From Christiangramia portivictoriae DSM 23547 (GTDB lineage: Bacteria; Bacteroidota; Bacteroidia; Flavobacteriales; Flavobacteriaceae), in NCBI RefSeq assembly GCF_000423045.1, contig NZ_KE383972.1, positions 81,670 through 145,669 of the forward strand: 64,000 bases of DNA. Reading direction: 5' to 3'. The position numbers and the translations under genes are program-made. Position 1 is the first letter of the stretch, and each line of letters starts with the position of its first letter. A model generated the notes under the pieces. The model was not told the DNA's origin. It did not search any database and was given only the letters and a program-made list of their open reading frames with translations. This document shows positions 1 through 7,909 of the stretch, in pieces.

Positions 1-204
1 TATAAATCCAAAAATATAGAAATTATATAGGAGCAAGAATAATAAACTTAGGATAATTAATGGAAGAATTATATATATGAAAGCGTAACCAATAAGCAAT
101 CCATTTTTAATGATCTCCAATCCAAAATAAGCGATTATTAGTATCAAGGAAATAATTAAGAGCGAGTAAAAAGTCCAATGTAAAATAGTTATAAATTTCT
201 TCAT
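1..204 (-). CDS. Partial small membrane protein, cassette 9
   Basis: An open frame of 68 codons begins at an ATG at 204 and runs off the left edge without a stop. It starts MKKFITILHW and is strongly hydrophobic, with two likely membrane segments (about residues 11-27 and 38-60). The start lies 21 bases inside the cassette boundary (GCACAAC, 226-232), the same spacing as the other cassette genes, which supports it as real. No family is recognised and the C-terminus is not visible. Confidence 0.6.
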   Translation of the reverse strand, partial: MKKFITILHWTFYSLLIISLILIIAYFGLEIIKNGLLIGYAFIYIILPLIILSLLFLLLYNFYIFGFI

Positions 205-225
205 CTATTTTTTTTGAAAAATAAA

Positions 226-360
226 GCACAACGGTTACGGTTATCGCAAGTTGCGGGAGTAGGGATGCGGACTTGTCGGCTTAGTATTGATTCGTTGGTC
301 AAGTTAATTATTTTCTTTCTAACGCTGCCGCCTATTGGCGATGAACCGTTGTTGTAGCCA
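226..360 (-). repeat. attC-like recombination site 1
   Basis: The inner arms are 238-249 (CGGTTATCGCAA) and 335-348 (TTGGCGATGAACCG). They pair over CGGTT-ATCGC with one extra unpaired base in the right arm. The right outer arm GTTGTAGCCA (351-360) matches the far end of its own cassette at 2376-2385. The left half resembles sites 2 and 7 and the right half resembles site 3, so the site looks like a hybrid. Confidence 0.8.
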
Positions 361-366
361 GTACTT

Positions 367-2352
367 TTACTCAATATTTAAACTTTCATCATACTGTTCA
401 CTTTGCCATTCTTGTACCCCATCAACATCATTAAGATATTCAACTAACTCTTTTAAAATAATTGCTTGTATTTGTGATGTGCCAGAATCTAAAATATGTG
501 TTAATCCATGAAATTGTCTATGGTGAAGGTTGTCAAGATGCAATAACGATGTGACCTCATAATTTCTTTTGTAAAGCTCACCTAATTCCCAAGCCACAAC
601 TAAATTAACATCTCGTTCTTTTTTATCTTGATTTTCAAACTCTCTAATTAAAGCATCCACATTATATTTATATTCTAAAATATATGGGATTGAAATAAAT
701 TCATTTGTTGTTTCTAGCTCAGATACGCCTAATGGATTTGTCACTTTATCAAATACGTGATTTGAAAGCGGTTCTTGAATATAATATTTAAAGACGCCAT
801 CGTATTGTTTTATTTGACTTGTAGCGAGTAATTTCAAACCTCTAATAACTCCGCCAGCAATTAATTGATTAAATAAGACAATTACATCTTGCTCAGATTG
901 TGGAATCGATGTAATGGACACTTCATGAATAGGCTTGAAAAAATGTTCATTATTTATTAATAATGGATTGTTTTTCTCATAGGTTTCTTGATCATTAACC
1001 CATTTCCTTATTTCTACCTCTTCTTGAATTTTCGGCTTTTCACCTGTATCTTTTTTTAAAAGATGTTTAAATCTCTTAATCTTATTTATTATGGCAACTG
1101 AAATATCCTCAGCCAATTCTTTTAGTTCTGGTTGAAATCCTTTTCTTCCTAGGTCTGGATCTGCATTTTTAAAATGAACTAAAATATGAGCTTGATTTTG
1201 ATAGCCAATATTTGAGGTCAAAGGAATTGTTATTAGATCTCCTTGGGGCATATAATTATTAGCTAATTGTAGACCGCCGCGTAAAATTCGTAATCCTTTT
1301 CTAAGATTTGCTATATTATCGTTTAACTCATCCCAAACACTTGTAGAATATGAAAAGTATCCATAGGCAGTTACTTTGAATTCATCTATTAAATTTTTCT
1401 CATCATCTTTTATTTTTGTAGACGGAAGTTTTTTCAAATCTTCACTATTATAATATTCAAATAGTCCATTTAATCTTTTAAACTTCTTAGGTAAATTACC
1501 AGGATCTTTTCCCGCCTGAATCAAATCCGACTGTGTTTGTAGTATCTGCTTTATGTCACCACTTGCTGTAATTTTAGAATGGGGATAAATATATTTTGCA
1601 ACCAAATTATCTGATTTGGTGATATTACCGTTTTTATCTACGACCTCAATCTCGAAAAATATTTTATCTTCTTGTTCATCAAATAAATCAATATTGCCCA
1701 AAGGAGTTTTAATTAAAAGTAGATATAACCACTGATCTGCATTACTGGCATTGAAATAGGATAAATTTTTTGGCCGAGTATGTTCTCCTCCAAATTTTAT
1801 TACGAAACTTGAGCCTCTTTCTATTTCATGAAAAATTTTATGTAAATATTCTGACTTTTTTACTTTAGGTCTTTCTATAAGACCTTTAGTATCTTCCACC
1901 CAAGCTCTACCATCTTTTACTTCTCCTGAAAAATTAAAATCTGGAGTTTTTGTTGCTATTTGGAAATAATTAAAACCATAACCTAAATAAGTTGCTCCAA
2001 CACCTTTATTACCCCTAGTTTTTTCTCCATCCTTGAAGGAAATATCTGGAGCTAAAAAATTATAAAATTCTGTTTGTCGAAATCCTATTCCATTATCAGA
2101 TATTAGAAATGCATTCTCTTGAAGGTCTATTTTTAGATATATTTTTTTAGAATAATTTTCCTCCTCCAACATAATTTTTCGGGTATCAACAGCATCCATT
2201 GCATTTTGTATCAACTCAGAAAATGGGTCATATGTTCCAACGTACGATTTCAGAATATTCTTTATCTGTCTTTTTTTTGCAGCAGAAAGCATTTCTGCAT
2301 CTAAGTTATTATCGGAATTCTGTAGTGGATCCCATTCAGTATTAAAATTCAT
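367..2352 (-). CDS. GHKL-type (HSP90-like) ATPase, cassette 8
   Basis: This 661-residue protein has a GHKL ATP-binding domain at its N-terminus: N-box ELIQNAMDA (residues 46-54) with the Mg-binding Asn, G1 box DNGIG (86-90) and G2 box GNKGVGATYLGYGFN (114-128). The rest is not recognised. There is no signal peptide or membrane segment, so it is probably cytoplasmic. The fold is shared by HSP90, MutL, histidine kinases and several stand-alone ATPases, some in phage defence; there is no kinase or MutL C-terminal signature. It fills a cassette of about 2.15 kb, the largest here. The ATG at 2352 lies 23 bases after the cassette boundary and the stop 7 bases before the attC-like site. The ATPase fold is well supported; its role is unknown. 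Confidence 0.85.
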   Translation of the reverse strand: MNFNTEWDPLQNSDNNLDAEMLSAAKKRQIKNILKSYVGTYDPFSELIQNAMDAVDTRKIMLEEENYSKKIYLKIDLQENAFLISDNGIGFRQTEFYNFLAPDISFKDGEKTRGNKGVGATYLGYGFNYFQIATKTPDFNFSGEVKDGRAWVEDTKGLIERPKVKKSEYLHKIFHEIERGSSFVIKFGGEHTRPKNLSYFNASNADQWLYLLLIKTPLGNIDLFDEQEDKIFFEIEVVDKNGNITKSDNLVAKYIYPHSKITASGDIKQILQTQSDLIQAGKDPGNLPKKFKRLNGLFEYYNSEDLKKLPSTKIKDDEKNLIDEFKVTAYGYFSYSTSVWDELNDNIANLRKGLRILRGGLQLANNYMPQGDLITIPLTSNIGYQNQAHILVHFKNADPDLGRKGFQPELKELAEDISVAIINKIKRFKHLLKKDTGEKPKIQEEVEIRKWVNDQETYEKNNPLLINNEHFFKPIHEVSITSIPQSEQDVIVLFNQLIAGGVIRGLKLLATSQIKQYDGVFKYYIQEPLSNHVFDKVTNPLGVSELETTNEFISIPYILEYKYNVDALIREFENQDKKERDVNLVVAWELGELYKRNYEVTSLLHLDNLHHRQFHGLTHILDSGTSQIQAIILKELVEYLNDVDGVQEWQSEQYDESLNIE

Positions 2353-2375
2353 ATTTTATAATTTTCATTAAGTAT

Positions 2376-2514
2376 TGGCTACAACGGTTTCGCTTATCGC
2401 AAGTTGCGGGAGTAGGGATGCGGACTTGTCGGCTTAACGTTCTTTCTTTCTTGGTTTCTAAAATTACACTTTTTCGATAAAACCCGTTATTTGCGATGAA
2501 GCGGTGTTGGCAGC
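2376..2514 (-). repeat. attC-like recombination site 2
   Basis: The inner arms are CGCTTATCGCAA (2391-2402) and TTGCGATGAAGCG (2491-2503), fully complementary apart from one extra base on the right. The left outer arm TGGCTACAAC (2376-2385) belongs to the cassette on its left; the right outer arm GTTGGCAGC (2506-2514) matches 3097-3105. The central part closely resembles site 7. Confidence 0.85.
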
Positions 2515-2521
2515 TGGCTTA

Positions 2522-3067
2522 TTATTTGGATTTTCGTATTAAAACATCATTTTTGTCTCTTAAAGTTTTGAAACTATAGACGCAAGCACATCCTTGTTCC
2601 CTTGTACAATTTTCATAAGGAATTACATCATTTTTAATGACTTCTCGTATAGGAAATTCTTTTCCTTCTAATTCTTTACAGGAGTCACAATCTTTAGTAG
2701 TTGAAACCACAACATTTAATTCCAAATCAGTAGATTCAAACTTTAATTCTAATTTATTTCTATTCAGACAGTTTTGAATTTCATTGGCTTTTTTTCCTTC
2801 TATTTTTCTTCTGAAATAAAGCATTTGAAGATAGATTTCTATATTTCTTTTATAAAATCCAAGAACATCATTTGATTGAGCAGCGTTTTCATTTAAAAGT
2901 GTATTAAAAATATGCCATAGAAAATCATTTATATTATCACTGAACTCAATTTTCCATTCTTGATAATAGCTCCGAATATTTTGTTCATTCATACCAAAAG
3001 TTTCAAAAAATGACATATAATTTGCAATCAGCCATTTTATTGATTTTCTTTTTTTGGTATTAGTCAT
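2522..3067 (-). CDS. Hypothetical protein with Cys cluster, cassette 7
   Basis: This 181-residue protein is not recognised. Residues 10-100 look helical, rich in aromatic and charged residues. The C-terminal third carries a cysteine cluster, C127-x2-C130, then C154, C160 and C162, with DCDSCKELEGKEFP followed by an IPYENC block. That pattern resembles the small metal-binding tail of phage head-morphogenesis (Mu F-like) proteins, but the similarity is only by eye. There is no signal peptide. The ATG at 3067 lies 29 bases after the cassette boundary and the stop 7 bases before the next attC-like site. Confidence 0.7.
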   Translation of the reverse strand: MTNTKKRKSIKWLIANYMSFFETFGMNEQNIRSYYQEWKIEFSDNINDFLWHIFNTLLNENAAQSNDVLGFYKRNIEIYLQMLYFRRKIEGKKANEIQNCLNRNKLELKFESTDLELNVVVSTTKDCDSCKELEGKEFPIREVIKNDVIPYENCTREQGCACVYSFKTLRDKNDVLIRKSK

Positions 3068-3096
3068 TTGTACTTTGTTCGATTTTTCCTAAGCTT

Positions 3097-3233
3097 GCTG
3101 CCAACGGTCTCGATTATCGCAAGTTGGCGGAGTTAGGAACGCGGCATTGTCGGCTTAGACCTGGTTTGTTGGTGAATTTAATTATTTTTTTACTAACGCT
3201 GCCGTCTATTTGCGATGAATCGTTGTTAGCTGC
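3097..3233 (-). repeat. attC-like recombination site 3
   Basis: The inner arms CGATTATCGCAA and TTGCGATGAATCG pair fully, with one extra base in the right arm. The left outer arm GCTGCCAAC (3097-3105) matches the start of the cassette on its left. The right outer arm GTTAGCTGC (3225-3233) is the exact complement of 3805-3813. It belongs to the same subfamily as sites 4, 5, 6 and 8. Confidence 0.85.
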
Positions 3234-3252
3234 TGCCATTGACTACATATCT

Positions 3253-3774
3253 TTAATTTAAGTCTTTTTTCATTAAAATATCAGTCTGCTTATCTCCACC
3301 TAAATCGAATATATGTTTATCAAATTTTTCAAATCCATTTTTTTCATAAAATCGAATTGCTCTTGGATTTTCTTCCCAAACTCCTAACCAAACGTATTGA
3401 AGATTTTTCTGTCTTGCGATATTAATTGCTTTAGCGTACAGAGCTTGTCCTATCTTTTTTCCTAAATATTCTTTAATTACATAGATCCTTTCAATTTCTA
3501 AAGCATTTCTATCTTTTAATTCTGTCTGTGATTGGTCAAAATTAACTTTCAAATAACCCACTATCTTTTTATCAATTTCAGCGAAATAAATCTCTGAATT
3601 TTTATCTGATATTTCCTCACTTACTTTTTCTCTGGAAAAACTTTTCTTCAAATATTCTTCCATGAAAGCTGGAGAGTTTTGAGCACCAAAAGTATCTGCA
3701 AAAGTTTGTTTTCCTATATTTTGTAGTTGACTTATATCTTTAAGAGTTACTTCTTTTATTTCAATATTTTCCAT
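3253..3774 (-). CDS. GNAT-family N-acetyltransferase, cassette 6
   Basis: A GNAT acetyltransferase of 173 residues that would transfer an acetyl group from acetyl-CoA to an amine. The acetyl-CoA loop is visible as ERIYVIKEYLGKKIGQALYA (R-x-x-G-x-G/A type), followed by WEENPRAIRFYEKNGF, the usual GNAT motif B. The substrate cannot be told; the overall pattern is like the spermidine/diamine (PaiA) and phosphinothricin acetyltransferase groups. The ATG at 3774 (MENIEIKEV) is preferred over a longer frame reaching 3855, because that extension would lie inside the attC-like site. The upstream AGGAAGAAGAAAA could serve as a weak ribosome-binding site. Confidence 0.9.
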   Translation of the reverse strand: MENIEIKEVTLKDISQLQNIGKQTFADTFGAQNSPAFMEEYLKKSFSREKVSEEISDKNSEIYFAEIDKKIVGYLKVNFDQSQTELKDRNALEIERIYVIKEYLGKKIGQALYAKAINIARQKNLQYVWLGVWEENPRAIRFYEKNGFEKFDKHIFDLGGDKQTDILMKKDLN

Positions 3775-3804
3775 TTTTCTTCTTCCTGAATTTTTGTAAT
3801 GGTT

Positions 3805-3941
3805 GCAGCTAACGGTCTCGATTATCGCAAGTTGGCGGAGTAGGGAACGCGGCATTGTCGGATTAGACCTGGTTTGTTGGTGAATTTAATTATTTTCTTT
3901 CTAACGGTGCCGTCTATTTGCGATGAATCGTTGTTGGCAGC
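3805..3941 (-). repeat. attC-like recombination site 4
   Basis: The inner arms CGATTATCGCAA and TTGCGATGAATCG pair, with one extra base on the right. The left outer arm GCAGCTAAC (3805-3813) belongs to the GNAT cassette. The right outer arm GTTGGCAGC (3933-3941) is the complement of 4770-4778. Confidence 0.85.
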
Positions 3942-3946
3942 TGTAT

Positions 3947-4747
3947 TTATTCCACAACATATTCTTTTGGATCTACTAAATTTATGTTAGGATTGTGTTC
4001 CAAGAACAAATCTAAATATGCTGAATGAGCTCCACCTAAAAGGATTAAAATTCTGTCTTTTGGATCTTTTGGAATATCAGCGAAATGAGAATATATCCCT
4101 AAATTTCTTTTATAAAAATCCGCAACAATTTCTACACCTTCAAGACTATCTTCTGTATGCATAGTAGATAAAAAATTATAGAAGTTTAGCAAATCCGATC
4201 GCCAGGTTTCTGAATTCATTATTCGAAATTTCTCTAATAAACTCAGATTATTAAATTTCTGTAAGTCTTTAGAATTTTGTTCTAAAAACTCTTGACTATA
4301 TTCGGAATCTGACTCTTTAGCAAGTCGTATTAGTTTTGGATAGTCAAATCCCAATTTATAATCGATTCCATATATTTTGTTCACTTCTGATAATCTACCA
4401 ACTTCAAAAGCAATTGAATTTATCTCTTCGCTCCAATTTGTGGTCTGTGTTTGATCAATTTTATATTTCTGATATATCTCGTTTGTGCCTTCTGAAACTT
4501 CTTTAGGTACTTCTACACAAATAATAGTCGGGTTAAATTCTACTAATTTTTGAACCAATTTATCCACATCTCTTTTTACAGATGGATTATTTATATCTAC
4601 TTTAGAAGAATTAGCATCAGTTGTCTTGGAAAGGTGAAATGTTGCAAAATTTAAAACTGTTACTTTATCCCCTTTATTATTTTCTTGTCCAGAAACTTGA
4701 GCGATTATTAGGGTTAAAAATAGAAGTGAAATAAATTTAAATTTCAT
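3947..4747 (-). CDS. Secreted TraB/GumN- or DUF5694-like protein, cassette 5
   Basis: This 266-residue exported protein starts at the ATG at 4747 (MKFKFISLL) with a clear signal peptide that ends near VSGQ. After it come a FATFHL motif close to the N-terminus, an Ile/Val-rich strand followed by CVEVPKE, and a C-terminal ILLGGAHSAYL. A GTxH-like motif, a conserved Glu and a GxxH motif near the end are the layout of TraB/ChaN/GumN-type proteins, some of which are metal-dependent peptidases; flavobacterial relatives are often labelled DUF5694. The family call is moderate and activity is not established. A longer start at 4777 would run into the recombination site and is not favoured. The stop is 5 bases from the attC-like site. 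Confidence 0.75.
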   Translation of the reverse strand: MKFKFISLLFLTLIIAQVSGQENNKGDKVTVLNFATFHLSKTTDANSSKVDINNPSVKRDVDKLVQKLVEFNPTIICVEVPKEVSEGTNEIYQKYKIDQTQTTNWSEEINSIAFEVGRLSEVNKIYGIDYKLGFDYPKLIRLAKESDSEYSQEFLEQNSKDLQKFNNLSLLEKFRIMNSETWRSDLLNFYNFLSTMHTEDSLEGVEIVADFYKRNLGIYSHFADIPKDPKDRILILLGGAHSAYLDLFLEHNPNINLVDPKEYVVE

Positions 4748-4769
4748 TGTTGAATTTCTTTTAAATATT

Positions 4770-4907
4770 GCTGCCAACGGTCTCGATTATCGCAAGTTGG
4801 CGGAGTAGGGAACGCGGCATTGTCGGCTTAGACCTGGTTTGTTGGTGAATTTAATTAATTTCTTACTAACGGTGCCGGCTATTTGCGATGAATCGTTGTT
4901 GTTGCCA
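4770..4907 (-). repeat. attC-like recombination site 5
   Basis: The inner arms CGATTATCGCAA and TTGCGATGAATCG pair, with one extra base on the right. The left outer arm GCTGCCAAC (4770-4778) matches 3933-3941. The right outer arm GTTGTTGCCA (4898-4907) matches 5659-5668 with one mismatch. Confidence 0.85.
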
Positions 4908-4908
4908 G

Positions 4909-5646
4909 TTATTTTTGTTCTAAGATTTTGATAGTTTCTTCAAGATTATTCTGTTTCGCAAATTCTATAGCACTTAATCCGTGTTTTCCCTTTTTAAATT
5001 TATTGGCTCCGTTTTTTAGAAGTAGTTGCACAACGTCATTAAAACCATGTTGTGAAGCAAACATAATTGGTGTAGAATCATCTAAATCGCTTGCGTCTAC
5101 GTTTGCACCATTTCTAATCAATATGTCAACACAACTGATTTTTCCTGCATTTGCGGCAAACATTAATGCTGTGTATCCAAAATTGTCTTTTTGTTCTATT
5201 GAAGCTCCTTTTTTGATTAAATATTCCACAATTAAATCCTTCCCTCTAAAGCTGGCAGACATTAAAGAAGTTAAACCAGTATTTTCGGTTTGGTCAATTT
5301 CCGCATTATTTTTAATTAGCAATCTGGTTATATCTAAATTACCTCTTGCTGAAGATGTCAATAAAGCAAAACCATCTTTTATATCCATCTTTTTTGAAGA
5401 TCCTTTTTTGTTTACGTTAGCTCCTTTATCAATCAATAATTTTACTAATTCATATTGATCTCGATTAGCTGCAATATAAATTGCGGGAAGATATTGATCC
5501 GAAAACGAATTTGGATTAGCACCTTTTTCTAACGCTTCAATTCCTTGCTCTCTATTATTGAGAATTAAAGCATTAATTAAAGATTTATCTAAATCTGATT
5601 GTTTAGAACTTGGATTATTCTTGAAAAGGTTGGTTAGGAAACTCAT
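4909..5646 (-). CDS. Ankyrin-repeat protein, cassette 4
   Basis: This 245-residue protein is almost entirely ankyrin repeats. About seven units of roughly 33 residues can be followed, each ending in a helix-loop such as LLIDKGANVN, YLIKKGASIE, ILIRNGANVD or LLLKNGANKF, with TALMFAA-type first helices. There is no signal peptide, so it is probably a cytoplasmic protein-binding scaffold; the partner is unknown. The ATG at 5646 is 12 bases after the cassette boundary and the TAA at 4909-4911 is one base from the site arm, a very compact cassette. Confidence 0.9.
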   Translation of the reverse strand: MSFLTNLFKNNPSSKQSDLDKSLINALILNNREQGIEALEKGANPNSFSDQYLPAIYIAANRDQYELVKLLIDKGANVNKKGSSKKMDIKDGFALLTSSARGNLDITRLLIKNNAEIDQTENTGLTSLMSASFRGKDLIVEYLIKKGASIEQKDNFGYTALMFAANAGKISCVDILIRNGANVDASDLDDSTPIMFASQHGFNDVVQLLLKNGANKFKKGKHGLSAIEFAKQNNLEETIKILEQK

Positions 5647-5658
5647 TTTTAAAATAAT

Positions 5659-5797
5659 TGGCTACAACGGTCTCGATTATCGCAAGTTGGCGGAGTAGGG
5701 ACCGCGGCATTGTCGGATTAGACCTGGTTTGTTGGTGAATTTAATTATTTTCTTTCTAACGGTACCGTCTATTTGCGATGAATCGTTGTTGTTGCCA
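5659..5797 (-). repeat. attC-like recombination site 6
   Basis: The inner arms CGATTATCGCAA and TTGCGATGAATCG pair, with one extra base on the right. The left outer arm TGGCTACAAC (5659-5668) belongs to the ankyrin cassette. The right outer arm GTTGTTGCCA (5788-5797) matches 6460-6469 with one mismatch. Confidence 0.85.
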
Positions 5798-5938
5798 GTT
5801 TTATATTGGAAAATTATGATTTTAGTTGTTTCTTAATGAAGGTGTATCCCAAAACCTTCTTTTTTAAAAGGTATATTTATTCTAAATTGGACGTTGTTTG
5901 TCTTTTAAAGTTGCTTCTTTTTTAATGATAATTACAAT

Positions 5939-6403
5939 ATGAAAATTTTTAGATCTGTATTATTAATATGTTCTCTTTTTCTAAGTATGTCTTTTTATGG
6001 GCAAACAGATGATTCTGTACAAAGTCTGAATTCCGTTCTGTATTTCTCAGGTTCGTATTCGACTGATGAACCTATTGGTTTAGAAAAATTGAATGTTCAG
6101 GAAGAAATGCCATTTCTTGTGTTATATAATAGAACAACTAATTCCTATGATACTTATTTGAGTAATAATGGTATTTATAGTTACAGTGGCTCAAATACCC
6201 ATTTTAAAAATAAGTCTAACTTTTTTACAAATCTATTTTTAGGAAATAATTCCTTCTCAGAGAGTAATAGTCTTTTACCAAAAAGTTCTTTATTGTTAGA
6301 GGAGGACGGTAGTTATATAGTTCGGGATTCTTTTAATCCGAATGGTGCTTCTAATATTTCTGAAGCTGTGTTAGGTGGAGTTTTAGGTTTACTTTTTAAT
6401 TAA
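5939..6403 (+). CDS. Secreted hypothetical protein in reversed orientation, cassette 3
   Basis: A 154-residue protein on the plus strand, the only gene in the array that points toward the recombinase. It begins with a signal peptide (MKIFRSVLLICSLFLSMSFYGQ) cleaved near GQTDD, followed by a Ser/Asn-rich region and a Gly/Leu-rich end (GGVLGLLFN). No family is recognised. Unlike the leftward genes, it has about 140 bases of AT-rich sequence between the site arm and its ATG, enough to hold its own promoter, though no convincing -33/-10 pair was found. Orientation opposite to the array is also seen for some promoter-carrying integron cassettes. Confidence 0.7.
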   Translation: MKIFRSVLLICSLFLSMSFYGQTDDSVQSLNSVLYFSGSYSTDEPIGLEKLNVQEEMPFLVLYNRTTNSYDTYLSNNGIYSYSGSNTHFKNKSNFFTNLFLGNNSFSESNSLLPKSSLLLEEDGSYIVRDSFNPNGASNISEAVLGGVLGLLFN

Positions 6404-6459
6404 ACCTTTTTTCACTCTTTATATGATGAGTTTTTAACTCTAAACCTCAATTATAAAAT

Positions 6460-6597
6460 TGGCTACAACGGTCTCGGCTATCGCAAGTTGCGGGAGTAAA
6501 GACGCGGATTTGTCGGATTAGTTATTTTCTTTCTTGGTTTCTAAAATTACACTTTTTCGGCAATACCCGTTATTTGCGATGAGCCGTTGTTACCTGC
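6460..6597 (-). repeat. attC-like recombination site 7
   Basis: The inner arms CGGCTATCGCAA (6475-6486) and TTGCGATGAGCCG (6574-6586) are fully complementary apart from one extra base on the right; two positions differ from the majority arm and both changes are compensated. The left outer arm TGGCTACAAC (6460-6469) belongs to cassette 3. The right outer arm GTTACCTGC (6589-6597) matches 7768-7776 and contains the stop codon of the next gene. Confidence 0.85.
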
Positions 6598-7750
6598 TGG
6601 CCGTTACCTCAATTATCTCATTTAATAATTCATAATTGTTTTCTTCCAATAGATTTATATTGCCAGAAGTTGCACTCTTTATAACAATATTTGTTTTTCG
6701 CAAAGTTTCAATCATAGGCATGATTTGAGAACTATAGTTATTGAAAAATCTAATTAAATCACCTTTACAACACGGAATTTTATAACCACTTTGAGAACTC
6801 AATATTAATATTTTATTCTCTCTTAATTTTCCAATTATTTCTCTACTAAACACTCTTTTATTGAAGTTGATATCTCGAATTTTGATCCTTTCGATTATGT
6901 CATCGGAATAGATATATTCAAAGGGATCAAGTTTGAATCTATAAATCAAGTAGTTTAGACAAATCAGTTGATTTTTTATTTCTATCTCTGTACTTTCTTG
7001 ATTAGCATTGACATATTCATTAATTCTGAAGAATATAAAGTCAACTAGTTCTTGATTATAATTTTCATCTTCATTTTCTATTTTACGTAATAATCTAGGA
7101 GGATTTTCGGGCCATTCTCTTAGGTGTAAAATATGCCTGTTTAATATCTTAGGAATTTCGTGACTTCTTTGTTCTATCTTTCCTGGTTCATAACATTTTG
7201 CAATACTTCCAGTGATAAAGTCTGCAAGTTGAATTAAAGGTTCTGACTTACTATCTGAAAACTGAAATTCTGGACCTCTGAATAATTCGGTTTGATTGTG
7301 GTTATTTTCAACATAATTTATAAATCCCTCCATGAATTGATCAGTTCCATGATTATCAGCTACTAGTTTTAAGTAAGGATAGTAGTCATATAATTCGCGA
7401 TCTAATAAACCATTTACATATTTGAAGAAACTATTTCTAAACTGTAAACCACTATCCTCGAAAATTTTTCTTTTATCTACGATTACACTGTAAATTCTAA
7501 AGTCAAGATTTGAAATATCTTTTAGAAATTTTATTCTCTTATCAATATCCCTAAATGCCTTTGAATTAGATTTTACTTCTGGCGCTTGTGTATAGTTGCT
7601 TGCAATTTTTTTAAATTCCTCACGAACTTGTGGAATAGATTCTTCGTCAATTATAATTGCACTTACAATGAAAAAGGTCGTTACACCATCTTTTTCAAAG
7701 TGTATGCTCTTATCACCAAATTCATCTATGTATCCTATTTTTTTACTCAA
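6590..7750 (-). CDS. DUF3800 domain protein, cassette 2
   Basis: A 386-residue protein whose N-terminal two thirds match the DUF3800 pattern: IGYIDEFGDKS at the start, a hydrophobic strand FFIVSAIIID, KLVADNHGTD in the middle and LIQLADFITGSIA near residue 175. These acidic positions suggest an RNase H-like nuclease fold, but activity is not known. The C-terminal part (about 225-386) is not recognised. The start appears to be TTG at 7750, placed 17 bases after the cassette boundary like its neighbours; no in-frame ATG lies close by and the DUF3800 motif begins at once. The TAA stop (6590-6592) lies inside the outer arm of the attC-like site. DUF3800 genes are often found near defence and mobile loci. 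Confidence 0.85.
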   Translation of the reverse strand: MSKKIGYIDEFGDKSIHFEKDGVTTFFIVSAIIIDEESIPQVREEFKKIASNYTQAPEVKSNSKAFRDIDKRIKFLKDISNLDFRIYSVIVDKRKIFEDSGLQFRNSFFKYVNGLLDRELYDYYPYLKLVADNHGTDQFMEGFINYVENNHNQTELFRGPEFQFSDSKSEPLIQLADFITGSIAKCYEPGKIEQRSHEIPKILNRHILHLREWPENPPRLLRKIENEDENYNQELVDFIFFRINEYVNANQESTEIEIKNQLICLNYLIYRFKLDPFEYIYSDDIIERIKIRDINFNKRVFSREIIGKLRENKILILSSQSGYKIPCCKGDLIRFFNNYSSQIMPMIETLRKTNIVIKSATSGNINLLEENNYELLNEIIEVTASR

Positions 7751-7767
7751 AATCTTCTTTTAGGCTT

Positions 7768-7904
7768 GCAGGTAACGGTCTCGATTATCGCAAGTTGGCG
7801 GAGTAGGGAACGCGGCATTGTCGGCTTAGACCTGGTTTGTTTGTTAATTTAATTATTTTCTTACTTACGGTACCGGCTATTTGCGATGAATCGTTGTTGT
7901 GAGC
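7768..7904 (-). repeat. attC-like recombination site 8
   Basis: The inner arms CGATTATCGCAA (7782-7793) and TTGCGATGAATCG (7881-7893) pair, with one extra base on the right. The left outer arm GCAGGTAAC (7768-7776) belongs to the DUF3800 cassette. The right outer arm GTTGTGAGC (7896-7904) is the exact complement of 8578-8586 beside the recombinase gene. Confidence 0.85.
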
Positions 7905-7909
7905 TGTAA

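Noticed and set aside
3775-3855. Upstream extension of the GNAT gene by 27 codons
   Set aside because: The extension lies inside the attC-like site and is not GNAT-like; the ATG at 3774 fits the family and the cassette spacing.
4928-5458. Plus-strand open frame opposite the ankyrin gene
   Set aside because: It is the antisense shadow of a clear ankyrin-repeat protein and shows no domain of its own.
7586-7852. Plus-strand open frame running from the DUF3800 gene into site 8
   Set aside because: It crosses a recombination site and is antisense to a supported gene.
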